Assembly: GCF_002234595.1 (NCBI RefSeq)
Contig: NZ_NMUL01000016.1
Span: 186,001 to 250,000, forward strand
DNA length: 64,000 nucleotides
DNA from: Amycolatopsis vastitatis
GTDB taxonomy: Bacteria > Actinomycetota > Actinomycetes > Mycobacteriales > Pseudonocardiaceae
Direction of reading: 5' to 3'
Positions 55,544-62,863 of the stretch are shown piece by piece. Under the pieces are notes generated by a model. The model was not told the origin of the DNA, made no database searches, and was given only the letters and a program-made list of their open reading frames with translations. Numbering within the stretch: the first letter of the stretch is position 1; every line of letters starts with the position of its first letter. A program made the translations under genes and the position numbers.

Positions 55544-55942
55544 CTACTGTTGCCCGCCCGGCAGACGGCGGATGAAGTAAGCCACCGCGACCTGCCACAC
55601 CGTGCACAGACCAGCAGGACGGGGACGGCGCACCGGCAGCCAGCCCCAGGGCGCAGCTCCCCCTGCGCCCCCCGCGGAGCGGACACGCGCGGCGCTCCGG
55701 GCCTTGGTCGTCCAGCGGCGTCCCCGGCCGCAGGTGACGCATTGCCCGTCCGCGCCGAGCTCGTGCTGCCTGAGCAGCGCTCGCCAGGCGGCGGCCAGCC
55801 GGCACGCCTCCGCTCCCGCATGCGAAGAAATTCCCGAAGCCCCCGAAGGCTCCCGACCCCGATCCGGAACCGTCGACTCCAGGACTCCTCGCAGGTATTT
55901 CTGTACCCCTTCGGCCAGAAGCCCAAACAGCACCGCGTCCAC
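55544..55942 (-). CDS. Uncharacterised Cys-containing protein with an SOS box at its promoter
   Basis: The product has 132 residues from the GTG at 55942, with GAGGGGG 9 nt upstream and a perfect LexA box at 55960-55975. Residues ~46-75 (EACRLAAAWRALLRQHELGA, GQCVTCGRGRR) and the C-terminal LCTVWQVAVAYFIRRL carry a C-x2-C pair plus outlying Cys and His that could form a zinc site. The middle is basic and Gly/Ala/Arg-rich, which fits nucleic-acid binding. I recognise no family. It lies downstream of pcrA on the same strand, after a 118-bp gap. Confidence 0.65.
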   Translation of the reverse strand: MDAVLFGLLAEGVQKYLRGVLESTVPDRGREPSGASGISSHAGAEACRLAAAWRALLRQHELGADGQCVTCGRGRRWTTKARSAARVRSAGGAGGAAPWGWLPVRRPRPAGLCTVWQVAVAYFIRRLPGGQQ

Positions 55943-55959
55943 ACCCCACTACCCCCTCG

Positions 55960-55975
55960 TCGAACTTGTGTTCGA
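55960..55975 (-). promoter_or_regulatory. SOS (LexA) box
   Basis: TCGAACTTGTGTTCGA matches TCGAAC-N4-GTTCGA exactly. It lies 17 nt upstream of the start codon of the 132-residue gene and 85 nt beyond the pcrA stop. Confidence 0.85.
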
Positions 55976-56060
55976 TTACGGGATCAGTTGTAGCGGGTGG
56001 GTACGACGATTCCGGCGGCGATCGCGGGGATCGCCGCCGGATTCACTCGTCCGGGTGGGG

Positions 56061-58475
56061 CTAGAGCTTCACCATCGGGACGCTGCCGATGAGCATGAGC
56101 CGGACCTTGCCCGCCGCGCCGAAGTCGATCGTCGCCGTCGCGCGCGGACCGACGCCGTCGCAGGAGATCACCGTGCCCAGGCCGTACTTGTCGTGGCTGA
56201 CGCGGTCGCCGACGTCCAGCTTCAGCGCCACCGTGTCCTTCCAGCCCTTGCCGAACGACGGCGTGCCCGACGAAGACGGCGAAGAGGACCGGCGGCCACC
56301 CCAGGTGGTCGCCGCCCGCGGCGTCCCCCGCGAGCCGGAGCCGAACGAGCCGAAGCCGCTGCTGGACGGCTCCAGCCGCCGCCAGTCGACGAGGTCCGGC
56401 GGCAGCTCGTCGAGGAACCGGGAAGCCGGGTTCATCGACGGCTGGCCCCACGCCGAGCGCGTGATCGCGCGCGAGACGTACAGGCGGTTCCTGGCCCGCG
56501 TGATCGCGACGTACGCCAGCCGCCGTTCCTCGGCCAGCTCCGTCGGGTCGCCGAGCGCACGCATGTGCGGGAAGACGCCGTCCTCCCAGCCGGTGCAGAA
56601 CACCACCGGGTACTCCAGGCCCTTCGCGGTGTGCACGGTCATCAGCGTGACCACGCCCGCGCCGCCGTCGCCTTCGTCGCCGCCGTCGGGCGAAGGCACC
56701 GAGTCGGCGTCCGCAACCAGTGACACGCGCTCGAGGAACGCCGGCAGCGAGCCCGGCGCCGGAACGCCCTCCTCGACGACCAGCTCGGCGTTCTCGTCCG
56801 CGGCGACCTCGGCGGTGATCTCGGTGAACTCCCGCGCCACCGTGACGAGCTCGTCCAGGTTCTCCACGCGGGTGTGGTCCTGCGGGTCTTCCGACTCCTC
56901 GAGCTCGACGCGGTAGCCGGTCTTGTCCAGCACCGCTTCGAGGACGTCGTGCACCTCGGCCCCGTCGGCAACCAGGGCACCCAGCTCGTCCAGCAGCGCC
57001 ACGAACCCGCCGATCGCCTTGACCGAGCGCGGGTTCAGCAGCGGCACCTTGCCTTCGACGGCGTCCCGCAGCGCCTGCGCGAAGGAGATCCGCTCACGCT
57101 CGGCGTGCGTCGCCACGACGGCCTCCGCGCGGTCACCGATGCCGCGCTTGGGCACGTTCAGCACGCGCCGCAGGCTGACCGTGTCCTCGGGGTTCGCCAG
57201 CACCCGCAGGTACGCGATCATGTCGCGGACCTCGCGGCGCTCGTAGAACCGCACGCCGCCGACGACCTTGTACGGCAGGCCGAGCCGGATGAAGATCTCT
57301 TCGAAGACGCGGGACTGGTTGTTGGTGCGGTAGAAGACGGCGACGTCGGAGTAGTCGGCTTCGCCCTTCTCGGCCAGCGCGTCGATTTCGCCGGCGACGA
57401 ACGCGGCTTCGTCGTGGTCGTTGTCCGCGACGTAGCCGACGATCTTCTCGCCGTCGCCCGAGTCGGTCCACAGCCGCTTCGCCCGGCGGTTCGGGTTCCG
57501 CTCGATGACGGCGTTGGCCGCGGACAGGATCGTCTGCGTGGAGCGGTAGTTCTGCTCCAGCAGGATGGTGTGCGCGTTCGGGAAGTCCCGCTCGAACTCC
57601 TCGATGTTGCGGATAGTCGCGCCGCGGAAGGCGTAGATCGACTGGTCCGCGTCGCCCACGACGACCAGCTCGGCCGGCTCGACGCCCGAGGAGTTCGGCG
57701 CGGTCCCGGCCAGCTCGCGGACGAGCGTGTACTGCGCGTGGTTCGTGTCCTGGTACTCGTCGACCAGCACGTGGCGGAAGCGCCGCCGGTAGTACTCGGC
57801 GACGTCCGGGAACGCCTGCAGCAGCGAGACCGTGCGCATGATCAGGTCGTCGAAGTCGAAGGCGTTGGCCTGGTTGAGCCGCCGCTGGTACTCGACGTAG
57901 ACCTCGGCGACGCGGCGCTCGAGGTCGTTGCCCGCGTTCGCCGCCGCGGTCTCCGGGTCGGTCAGCTCGTTCTTCAGGTTCGAGATGTGCACGGCGAGCG
58001 TGCGGGCGGCGTAGCGCTTCGGGTCGATGTCGAGATCCCGTGCCACCAGCGTGATCAGCCGCTTGGTGTCGTCGGAGTCGTAGATGGAGAAGCTCGACGA
58101 CATGTCCAGCGTCTTCGCCTCGCGGCGCAGGATCCGCACGCACATCGAGTGGAACGTCGACACCCACATCGCGTTGGCGCGGCGCCCGACGAGCGCGGCG
58201 ACGCGCTCGCGCATCTCGGCGGCGGCCTTGTTGGTGAACGTGATCGCCATGATTTCGCCGGGGTGCACCCGGCGCCGGCCGAGCAGGTAGGCGATCCGGC
58301 GGGTCAGCACCCGGGTCTTGCCCGACCCCGCGCCCGCCACCACCAGCAGCGGGCCACCGGCGTGGGTGACGGCTTCGCGCTGGGCGGGGTTCAGGTCGTC
58401 GAGCAGCTCGGCCTGCCCGCCGGCGGCGGGCTTGCGCACAGGGGTCGCGGCGGGGAGATCGAAGAGGGTGTCCAT
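56061..58475 (-). CDS. pcrA: ATP-dependent DNA helicase PcrA/UvrD
   Basis: This is an SF1A 3'-5' helicase for repair and for clearing replication conflicts. The product has 804 residues. Walker A GAGSGKT is at 48-54, motif Ia ITFTNKAA follows, Walker B is VDEYQDTN, motif III GDADQSIYAFRGA, motif IV QNYRST, motif V TVHTAKGLEYPVVF and motif VI VAITRAR. The C-terminal ~130 residues have a Ser/Gly-rich linker and the PcrA Tudor-like domain (LDVGDRVSHDKYGLGTVISCDG) that contacts RNA polymerase. TAGCGT ends 9 nt before the ATG. Confidence 0.96.
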   Translation of the reverse strand: MDTLFDLPAATPVRKPAAGGQAELLDDLNPAQREAVTHAGGPLLVVAGAGSGKTRVLTRRIAYLLGRRRVHPGEIMAITFTNKAAAEMRERVAALVGRRANAMWVSTFHSMCVRILRREAKTLDMSSSFSIYDSDDTKRLITLVARDLDIDPKRYAARTLAVHISNLKNELTDPETAAANAGNDLERRVAEVYVEYQRRLNQANAFDFDDLIMRTVSLLQAFPDVAEYYRRRFRHVLVDEYQDTNHAQYTLVRELAGTAPNSSGVEPAELVVVGDADQSIYAFRGATIRNIEEFERDFPNAHTILLEQNYRSTQTILSAANAVIERNPNRRAKRLWTDSGDGEKIVGYVADNDHDEAAFVAGEIDALAEKGEADYSDVAVFYRTNNQSRVFEEIFIRLGLPYKVVGGVRFYERREVRDMIAYLRVLANPEDTVSLRRVLNVPKRGIGDRAEAVVATHAERERISFAQALRDAVEGKVPLLNPRSVKAIGGFVALLDELGALVADGAEVHDVLEAVLDKTGYRVELEESEDPQDHTRVENLDELVTVAREFTEITAEVAADENAELVVEEGVPAPGSLPAFLERVSLVADADSVPSPDGGDEGDGGAGVVTLMTVHTAKGLEYPVVFCTGWEDGVFPHMRALGDPTELAEERRLAYVAITRARNRLYVSRAITRSAWGQPSMNPASRFLDELPPDLVDWRRLEPSSSGFGSFGSGSRGTPRAATTWGGRRSSSPSSSGTPSFGKGWKDTVALKLDVGDRVSHDKYGLGTVISCDGVGPRATATIDFGAAGKVRLMLIGSVPMVKL

Positions 58476-58688
58476 CGTGCGTCCACGCTACCCCGGGCGG
58501 GCCGGGGCCCGGCACAGTCCGGCGAGTTTCCGGGTCGTGAGCGGGAAGGCGGGTCAGCACCCTCCTTCCCGCTCAGGGCAAGCCGCGGCAGACCGCGTTC
58601 CGGCGGCCGGGTACCGCAGCAGGCGTAGCGGAAGGTGTCGCCCGGCACCCGACGCGCGCCGGGCCGGACGCGCGGAGCATCGGCGGAC

Positions 58689-59114
58689 ATGGAAGACACC
58701 CACCCCGCCCGTGTCCGGGCCGCCGACGCCGACCGCGAGCGCGTCGCCACCGTTGTCCAGAGCGCCGGTTCCGAAGGCCGGCTCACCCTCGACGAGGTCG
58801 AAGAGCGCCTCACCCACGTCTACGCCGCCCGGTTCACCGACGAACTGACGGTGCTCACCGCCGACCTGCCGCGGCCCGCGCCGCCGCGGCCCGGTTTCCC
58901 GCTCACCAGGGAAGCCCTGCGACGGCACCCCGCACTGCGCGTCCACCTCGCCGTGGTGGTCGCGGTCGCGGTGCTGGTGATCGTCCGCTGGGCGGTGCTG
59001 GGCGCGGGATTCTTCTGGCCGGCGTTCCCGCTGTTCTGGCTCGCGGTGAGCGTCCTGGTCCACGCCAGGGTCCGCTCGTTCCGGGAGCGCACCGGCGCCG
59101 CTGTGCCATACTGA
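58689..59114 (+). CDS. DUF1707 membrane protein
   Basis: The product has 141 residues from the ATG at 58689. The N-terminal DUF1707 domain reads VRAADADRERVATVVQSAGSEGRLTLDEVEERLTHVYAAR, a SHOCT-related module. Two transmembrane helices (about 90-130, LAVVVAVAVLVIVRWAVLGAGF and FPLFWLAVSVLV) follow. Function is unknown; the family is typical of actinobacteria. It is divergent from pcrA. Confidence 0.86.
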   Translation: MEDTHPARVRAADADRERVATVVQSAGSEGRLTLDEVEERLTHVYAARFTDELTVLTADLPRPAPPRPGFPLTREALRRHPALRVHLAVVVAVAVLVIVRWAVLGAGFFWPAFPLFWLAVSVLVHARVRSFRERTGAAVPY

Positions 59115-59146
59115 TCGTGTGCGGCACGACGCAGGACGATTTTTTA

Positions 59147-59229
59147 CGGGAACCGGACCCCGGCTCCCGTGATCGCGTAGTGCCCGAACAGCCATCACGT
59201 CAGCCCCGGAGTCCACGGACCCGGGGCTG
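59147..59229 (+). promoter_or_regulatory. Two-hairpin leader upstream of chorismate mutase
   Basis: A stem at 59147-59169 (CGGGA-A-CCGG with CCGG-C-TCCCG) is followed by a perfect 9-bp stem, CAGCCCCGG (59201-59209) with CCGGGGCTG (59221-59229). They lie 45-128 nt before the aroQ ATG, after a run of six T at about 59139. The order could serve attenuation but no leader peptide with aromatic codons was found. Confidence 0.4.
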
Positions 59230-59274
59230 TCGCCGTCCCTGGGGCCGGGTCCGCGATTCGAGGAAGAGATCCCG

Positions 59275-59571
59275 ATGAACGCGCAAACGACCAACGCCGA
59301 CGGCCAGCCCGCCGAGCACACCCCCGCCGGTGACGACATCACGTCGCTGCGGCAGGAGATCGACTGGCTGGACAAGGAAATCCTCCGGCTGGTGAAACGC
59401 CGGGTCGAGGTGTCCAAGACGATCGGGGCCGCGCGGATGGCCGCCGGCGGCACGCGCATCGTCTACAACCGCGAGATGGACGTGCTCGCGCGCTACCGCG
59501 AGCTCGGCCCGGAAGGCCGTCAGCTGGCCATGGCGCTGCTGAACCTCGGCCGCGGGCGGCTGGGCCGGTAA
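59275..59571 (+). CDS. aroQ: Chorismate mutase (AroQ class)
   Basis: It converts chorismate to prephenate for Phe and Tyr synthesis. The product has 98 residues, with a polar ~20-residue N-terminus. The helical AroQ core reads ITSLRQEIDWLDKEILRLVKRRVEVSKTIGAARM, where the conserved Arg, Lys and Glu of the active site are visible (Arg at ~27, Lys at ~47). EMDVLARYRELG is the last helix region. A purine-rich GAGGAAGAG site precedes the ATG. Such short actinobacterial enzymes often need a DAHP synthase partner; that gene is not in this window. Confidence 0.92.
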   Translation: MNAQTTNADGQPAEHTPAGDDITSLRQEIDWLDKEILRLVKRRVEVSKTIGAARMAAGGTRIVYNREMDVLARYRELGPEGRQLAMALLNLGRGRLGR

Positions 59572-59635
59572 CGGTCGCGGGAATTCGGGGACTTCCCCGA
59601 GGCACCGGGGGCCCCGCTCCGGGCAGACTGGGGAC

Positions 59636-59950
59636 ATGGACTGGCTCGTGAACCTCATCGCCGTCATCGTCGCGCTCGCGAGCGTGCTGGCCGCGCTGGG
59701 CCATGTGGGGTATCTGGCGCTGCTGAACAACGCGGCGGGTAAGCGTGCCGGGGGCGCTCCGGTCGCGCAGTACGTCCGCAGCCGGTGGGCCGTGGCCGGC
59801 GGTACCACCGCGGCTTCGCTGTTCGCCTGGTTGCTCACGGCCGGGGGAACCGGCCTCGACATCGTGGCGATCATCGTCGCGGCTGGTAGCGGCGCGGTGG
59901 CGACGAAGGCGCTGCAGTCCACGCGCGACCGTTACCGTACGGGCGGCTGA
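59636..59950 (+). CDS. Small membrane protein, function unknown
   Basis: The product has 104 residues with three hydrophobic segments (VNLIAVIVALASVLAALGHVGYLALL, TTAASLFAWLLTAGGTGLDI and IVAAGSGAVATKAL), separated by basic turns. It ends STRDRYRTGG. CAGACT ends 6 nt before the ATG, which suggests a leaderless mRNA. No domain is recognised. It follows the aroQ gene by 64 nt. Confidence 0.7.
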   Translation: MDWLVNLIAVIVALASVLAALGHVGYLALLNNAAGKRAGGAPVAQYVRSRWAVAGGTTAASLFAWLLTAGGTGLDIVAIIVAAGSGAVATKALQSTRDRYRTGG

Positions 59951-59972
59951 AGGCGCTGAACTGCGTCGATGC

Positions 59973-59994
59973 CGCTGCGTGAAACTTCGCAGCG
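59973..59994 (+). terminator. Short perfect hairpin after the small membrane-protein gene
   Basis: CGCTGCG (59973-59979) and CGCAGCG (59988-59994) are perfectly complementary around an 8-nt loop. The interval 59951-60094 has no gene; a second GTGAAACCGCTGCAACTTGCAGG-like region lies at about 60028. Confidence 0.4.
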
Positions 59995-60094
59995 CCTGCG
60001 TTCGCCCGTTCGGTCGCGCCCGACCGAGTGAAACCGCTGCAACTTGCAGGTTTGGGGGCGACTTTCGCCGCCGGATGCTTTTAGTGTTGACGCC

Positions 60095-60292
60095 GTGAGG
60101 ACCCTTGCGTCTGGGTCGGGTGATGCCCGGCGGAGGACGCGCGGGGGCACCGGCCCCGCGCGCCCGCTGTCGCGTGCGCGTGCATTTGCGCAGGATTCCG
60201 AACAGGATTCCGCGCGTGAGGATGCTCCGATCGGGTCGTTCCCGGGCCGGATGGCGTCAGGACCGCAGGACCGGATGGTCGAGCCGGCATGA
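60095..60292 (+). CDS. 65-residue basic protein leading the following gene
   Basis: The GTG at 60095 comes 7 nt after TAGTGT, a leaderless promoter, and the TGA overlaps the next ATG (ATGA). It encodes VRTLASGSGDARRRTRGG, then RARAFAQDSEQDSARED and a polar end. It is rich in Arg, Ala and Gly, has no hydrophobic segment and no known domain. Its main role might be to couple translation to the downstream anchored protein. Confidence 0.5.
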   Translation: MRTLASGSGDARRRTRGGTGPARPLSRARAFAQDSEQDSAREDAPIGSFPGRMASGPQDRMVEPA

Positions 60293-61527
60293 GCAACGGC
60301 ACGGAGTTCCCCGGACGCGCCACGGCGCCCGCGCATCCCGGACGGCACCGGCGCGGCGGCGCGGAGAGCTGGACGCCTCCGTTGCCGCAGTACCGCCCCG
60401 TGCGGCACCGCGCGGCCGGCTCGCCGTCGGCCGACCCGCCGGTGTCGGGCTCGCTCCCGCTCCCCCAGCCTTCGCTGCCGCAGCCCCGTGACCGGCGGCC
60501 CGCGCCGCCGCTGTTCCCGGCCGTGCGCGGCAGCCTCCCGCTCGACGGCTTCGAGGGCAGCAGCTTCGAGGGCAGCACCTTCGAGAACGACGGCTTCGAG
60601 GACGTCGGCTCCGAAGCGCCGCTCGTCGAGTCCTCCACCGACCAGGCCGCCCGCCGCACCCGCGTCTCGCTGGCCACGCCGGCCCCGCGCTGCACGGACC
60701 TCGACGACGACGACGTCCGCATCTACCCGGCCCCGCCGATCGACGGGCTGGGCGGCTTCGCCATCGGGTCGGTGCCCGCGTCGGTGACCCCGCCGAAGAC
60801 GTGGCGGAAGGCGGCCTGGTTCGCCACCGGCGCGTCCGGCGCCGTGGTCGTCGGGCTGCTGTGCGCCGGGTCGTTCCTGGTCGGCAAGCCGCCGATGGAC
60901 CAGGCCGTGCAGGGCGCGTGGCCCGGCTACCAGGGCGCGCCGGCTCTCGTCGACCCGACCGGCGAGCACCGCCCTCCCACGGAGGGCGGGTCCGCGGCGG
61001 GGCCGGAATCCCCGGCCCGGCCGGCGAACGCCGCCGGGAAGACCAGCGGCGGCGGTGGAGCCGGGCCGGTCGACGGCGTGGTGCCCCGGCCCGCCGCCGG
61101 CGACGACAGCGCCGCCGGGCCGGCGGCGACGACCGACGCGGTCACGCCCAGCGCCGCCGCCCCGCGGAAGCCGCCGGTCACGCCCGCGGAGCGCGAAACG
61201 CCGGTCAAGCCGCCGTGGTGGTACTCCTTCCCGCCGGACGCCCAGACCATGGGGGACAACTCGGAGAAGTTCTTCAACACCGTCACCACCGACCCCGGCG
61301 CGGCTTCGTCGGTGACCACCGGCGAGCTGCACGACCAGGGGCCGCGGGCCCTCGCCCAGCGGTACGCCGGCATCGCGTACTTCGAGGTCAAGAGGGTCAG
61401 CATCGACCAGCAGCGCGGCGTCACGGTGAACACCGTCGAGGTGACCCACACCGACGGGACCAAGACGACCGAGGTGCGCACGCTGACCTTCGGCGACGGC
61501 GACAAGATCACGGCTGACGGTCAGTAG
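60289..61527 (+). CDS. Single-pass membrane protein with disordered cytoplasmic head and extracytoplasmic domain
   Basis: The product has 412 residues. The first ~180 are Pro/Arg/Gly-rich, with acidic clusters (FEGSSFEGSTFENDGFEDV and DLDDDDVRIYPAPPIDG). A transmembrane helix (AAWFATGASGAVVVGLLCAG) is near 180-200. A Pro/Gly/Ala stalk leads to a ~95-residue C-terminal domain (PWWYSFPPDAQTMGDNSEKF, YFEVKRVSIDQQRGVTVNTV). It lies in the same direction as the next similarly built protein and the Ser/Thr kinase gene. Confidence 0.78.
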   Translation: MSNGTEFPGRATAPAHPGRHRRGGAESWTPPLPQYRPVRHRAAGSPSADPPVSGSLPLPQPSLPQPRDRRPAPPLFPAVRGSLPLDGFEGSSFEGSTFENDGFEDVGSEAPLVESSTDQAARRTRVSLATPAPRCTDLDDDDVRIYPAPPIDGLGGFAIGSVPASVTPPKTWRKAAWFATGASGAVVVGLLCAGSFLVGKPPMDQAVQGAWPGYQGAPALVDPTGEHRPPTEGGSAAGPESPARPANAAGKTSGGGGAGPVDGVVPRPAAGDDSAAGPAATTDAVTPSAAAPRKPPVTPAERETPVKPPWWYSFPPDAQTMGDNSEKFFNTVTTDPGAASSVTTGELHDQGPRALAQRYAGIAYFEVKRVSIDQQRGVTVNTVEVTHTDGTKTTEVRTLTFGDGDKITADGQ

Positions 61528-61787
61528 CCGCACCTGCACGTGCGGTTCGCCCGTTCTGATGCACGTGCGATGCGCCGAGCGGTTATCCCTGGTCCGGGTG
61601 GGTGACATAAGCTGCCGCTCGTCGTGTCGCGACGGCATTCCGGCGACAGAGCCTGGTGGTCGCCGTCCGCACAGGGTTACCTGACGACAGCGGATCCGGA
61701 ACCGGCCACGAACCGGCCAACCGGACCAACGGACATCCGGCCGAACGGCCGAGTGGCCGTCCCCGGAACCCCAGAGCGAGGACTTTC

Positions 61788-62648
61788 GTGCTTGATCGGC
61801 AGCGCACACGGCGGGAATCACCCCACGCCGTCCGCGTCGAGGACGTCATCCCGGCCGAGATTCTCGACGGCGTCGGCGACGCCGACCGCGACTATCTCGA
61901 GCAGGTCTTCCGCGATCCGCAGAAGTTCCTGCCGCCGCGGCCCCAGCCGGTCCGCGAGCCGGAGCAGGCCGAGGACGGCGGCGAGCCGGAGAGCAGGGTC
62001 GCCCGCCGCGCCAAGCTGGCCGGGCTCGTCACCGCCGGCGCGCTCGTCGCCGGTGCCGTGATCGCCGCGCCGATGCTGACCAGCTCGCACCGCGCCGCGT
62101 CCCCCGGCGGGCAGTCCACGCCCGCCGGCTTCACCGGAGCCGCGGAGCTCGGCGGCCTCGCCGTGCCGCAGCACCAGGCCGGTGGCGGCTCGCCGGAACA
62201 GAACGAGCCCGCGACGCCGGGTGCGCACGCCCAGAGCACCACGCCCGCCACCGAGCCGGCCCAGGGCCGCCCGCAGGCCCACAAGACGCCGGCCCAGGCC
62301 GAGCCGGTGCCGGACAAGGCGGCCGACGAGCGCAGCGCGAGCCAGAAGATCCAGGCGGTCAAGAACTTCTACGCCACCGTCGCCCGTGATTCGGCGGGCG
62401 CACTGGCGCTGCTGAGCCCGGGGCTGGCCGACGGCGCGGCCGGCGAGCTGGTCCGCACCTGGAGCGCGATGGACGCCATCGACGTCCAAGAGGCCGACAC
62501 GCAGATCAACCCGGACGGCTCGATCCTCGCGGTCGCCACGCTGCACCGGCCGGACGGCGCGCTGGTGCGCGTCACCCAGCTGTTCCGGGTCGCCGACAGC
62601 GGCGGGTTGATCACCGAAGCCGAGCTCATCTCGGCCCAATACATGTAG
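61788..62648 (+). CDS. Single-pass membrane protein with extracytoplasmic NTF2-like-sized domain
   Basis: The GTG at 61788 follows GAGGA by 7 nt and gives 286 residues. A cytoplasmic head (RVEDVIPAEILDGVGDADRDYL) contains acidic and Arg stretches. The transmembrane helix is AGLVTAGALVAGAVIAAP, near residue 85-102. A Pro/Ala/Gln-rich stalk precedes a C-terminal ~100-residue domain (IQAVKNFYATVARDSAGALALLSPGLADG, VTQLFRVADSGGLITEAELIS), which looks like a small alpha+beta NTF2-type fold. No function is assigned; its neighbour upstream has the same architecture. Confidence 0.78.
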   Translation: MLDRQRTRRESPHAVRVEDVIPAEILDGVGDADRDYLEQVFRDPQKFLPPRPQPVREPEQAEDGGEPESRVARRAKLAGLVTAGALVAGAVIAAPMLTSSHRAASPGGQSTPAGFTGAAELGGLAVPQHQAGGGSPEQNEPATPGAHAQSTTPATEPAQGRPQAHKTPAQAEPVPDKAADERSASQKIQAVKNFYATVARDSAGALALLSPGLADGAAGELVRTWSAMDAIDVQEADTQINPDGSILAVATLHRPDGALVRVTQLFRVADSGGLITEAELISAQYM

Positions 62649-62863
62649 CCGTCGGCGATCACCCCTTCACCCGTGGTTCAAGTGCCTGTACCGGATTCGT
62701 GTGCGCAGAGTGAGCGCCTAGCCTTGTCACGGGCCGGTCTCGGAAAAGCCGGCACGCAACCCACGACACGTGCATACGCTCCAGCGAAGCGGCGCACGAG
62801 TGGCCGCGTCACCAGGCACCTATCCTCACGCCCTGGTGAAGTCGGAGCCCAAAGGGAGGTCGC

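Noticed and set aside
55348..55944. Alternative frames over the SOS-box gene (starting near 55944 and 55949)
   Set aside because: The frame starting at 55942 has the Cys/His pattern, a better ribosome binding site spacing and sensible codon use; the others give Arg/Gly/Ser-rich translations.
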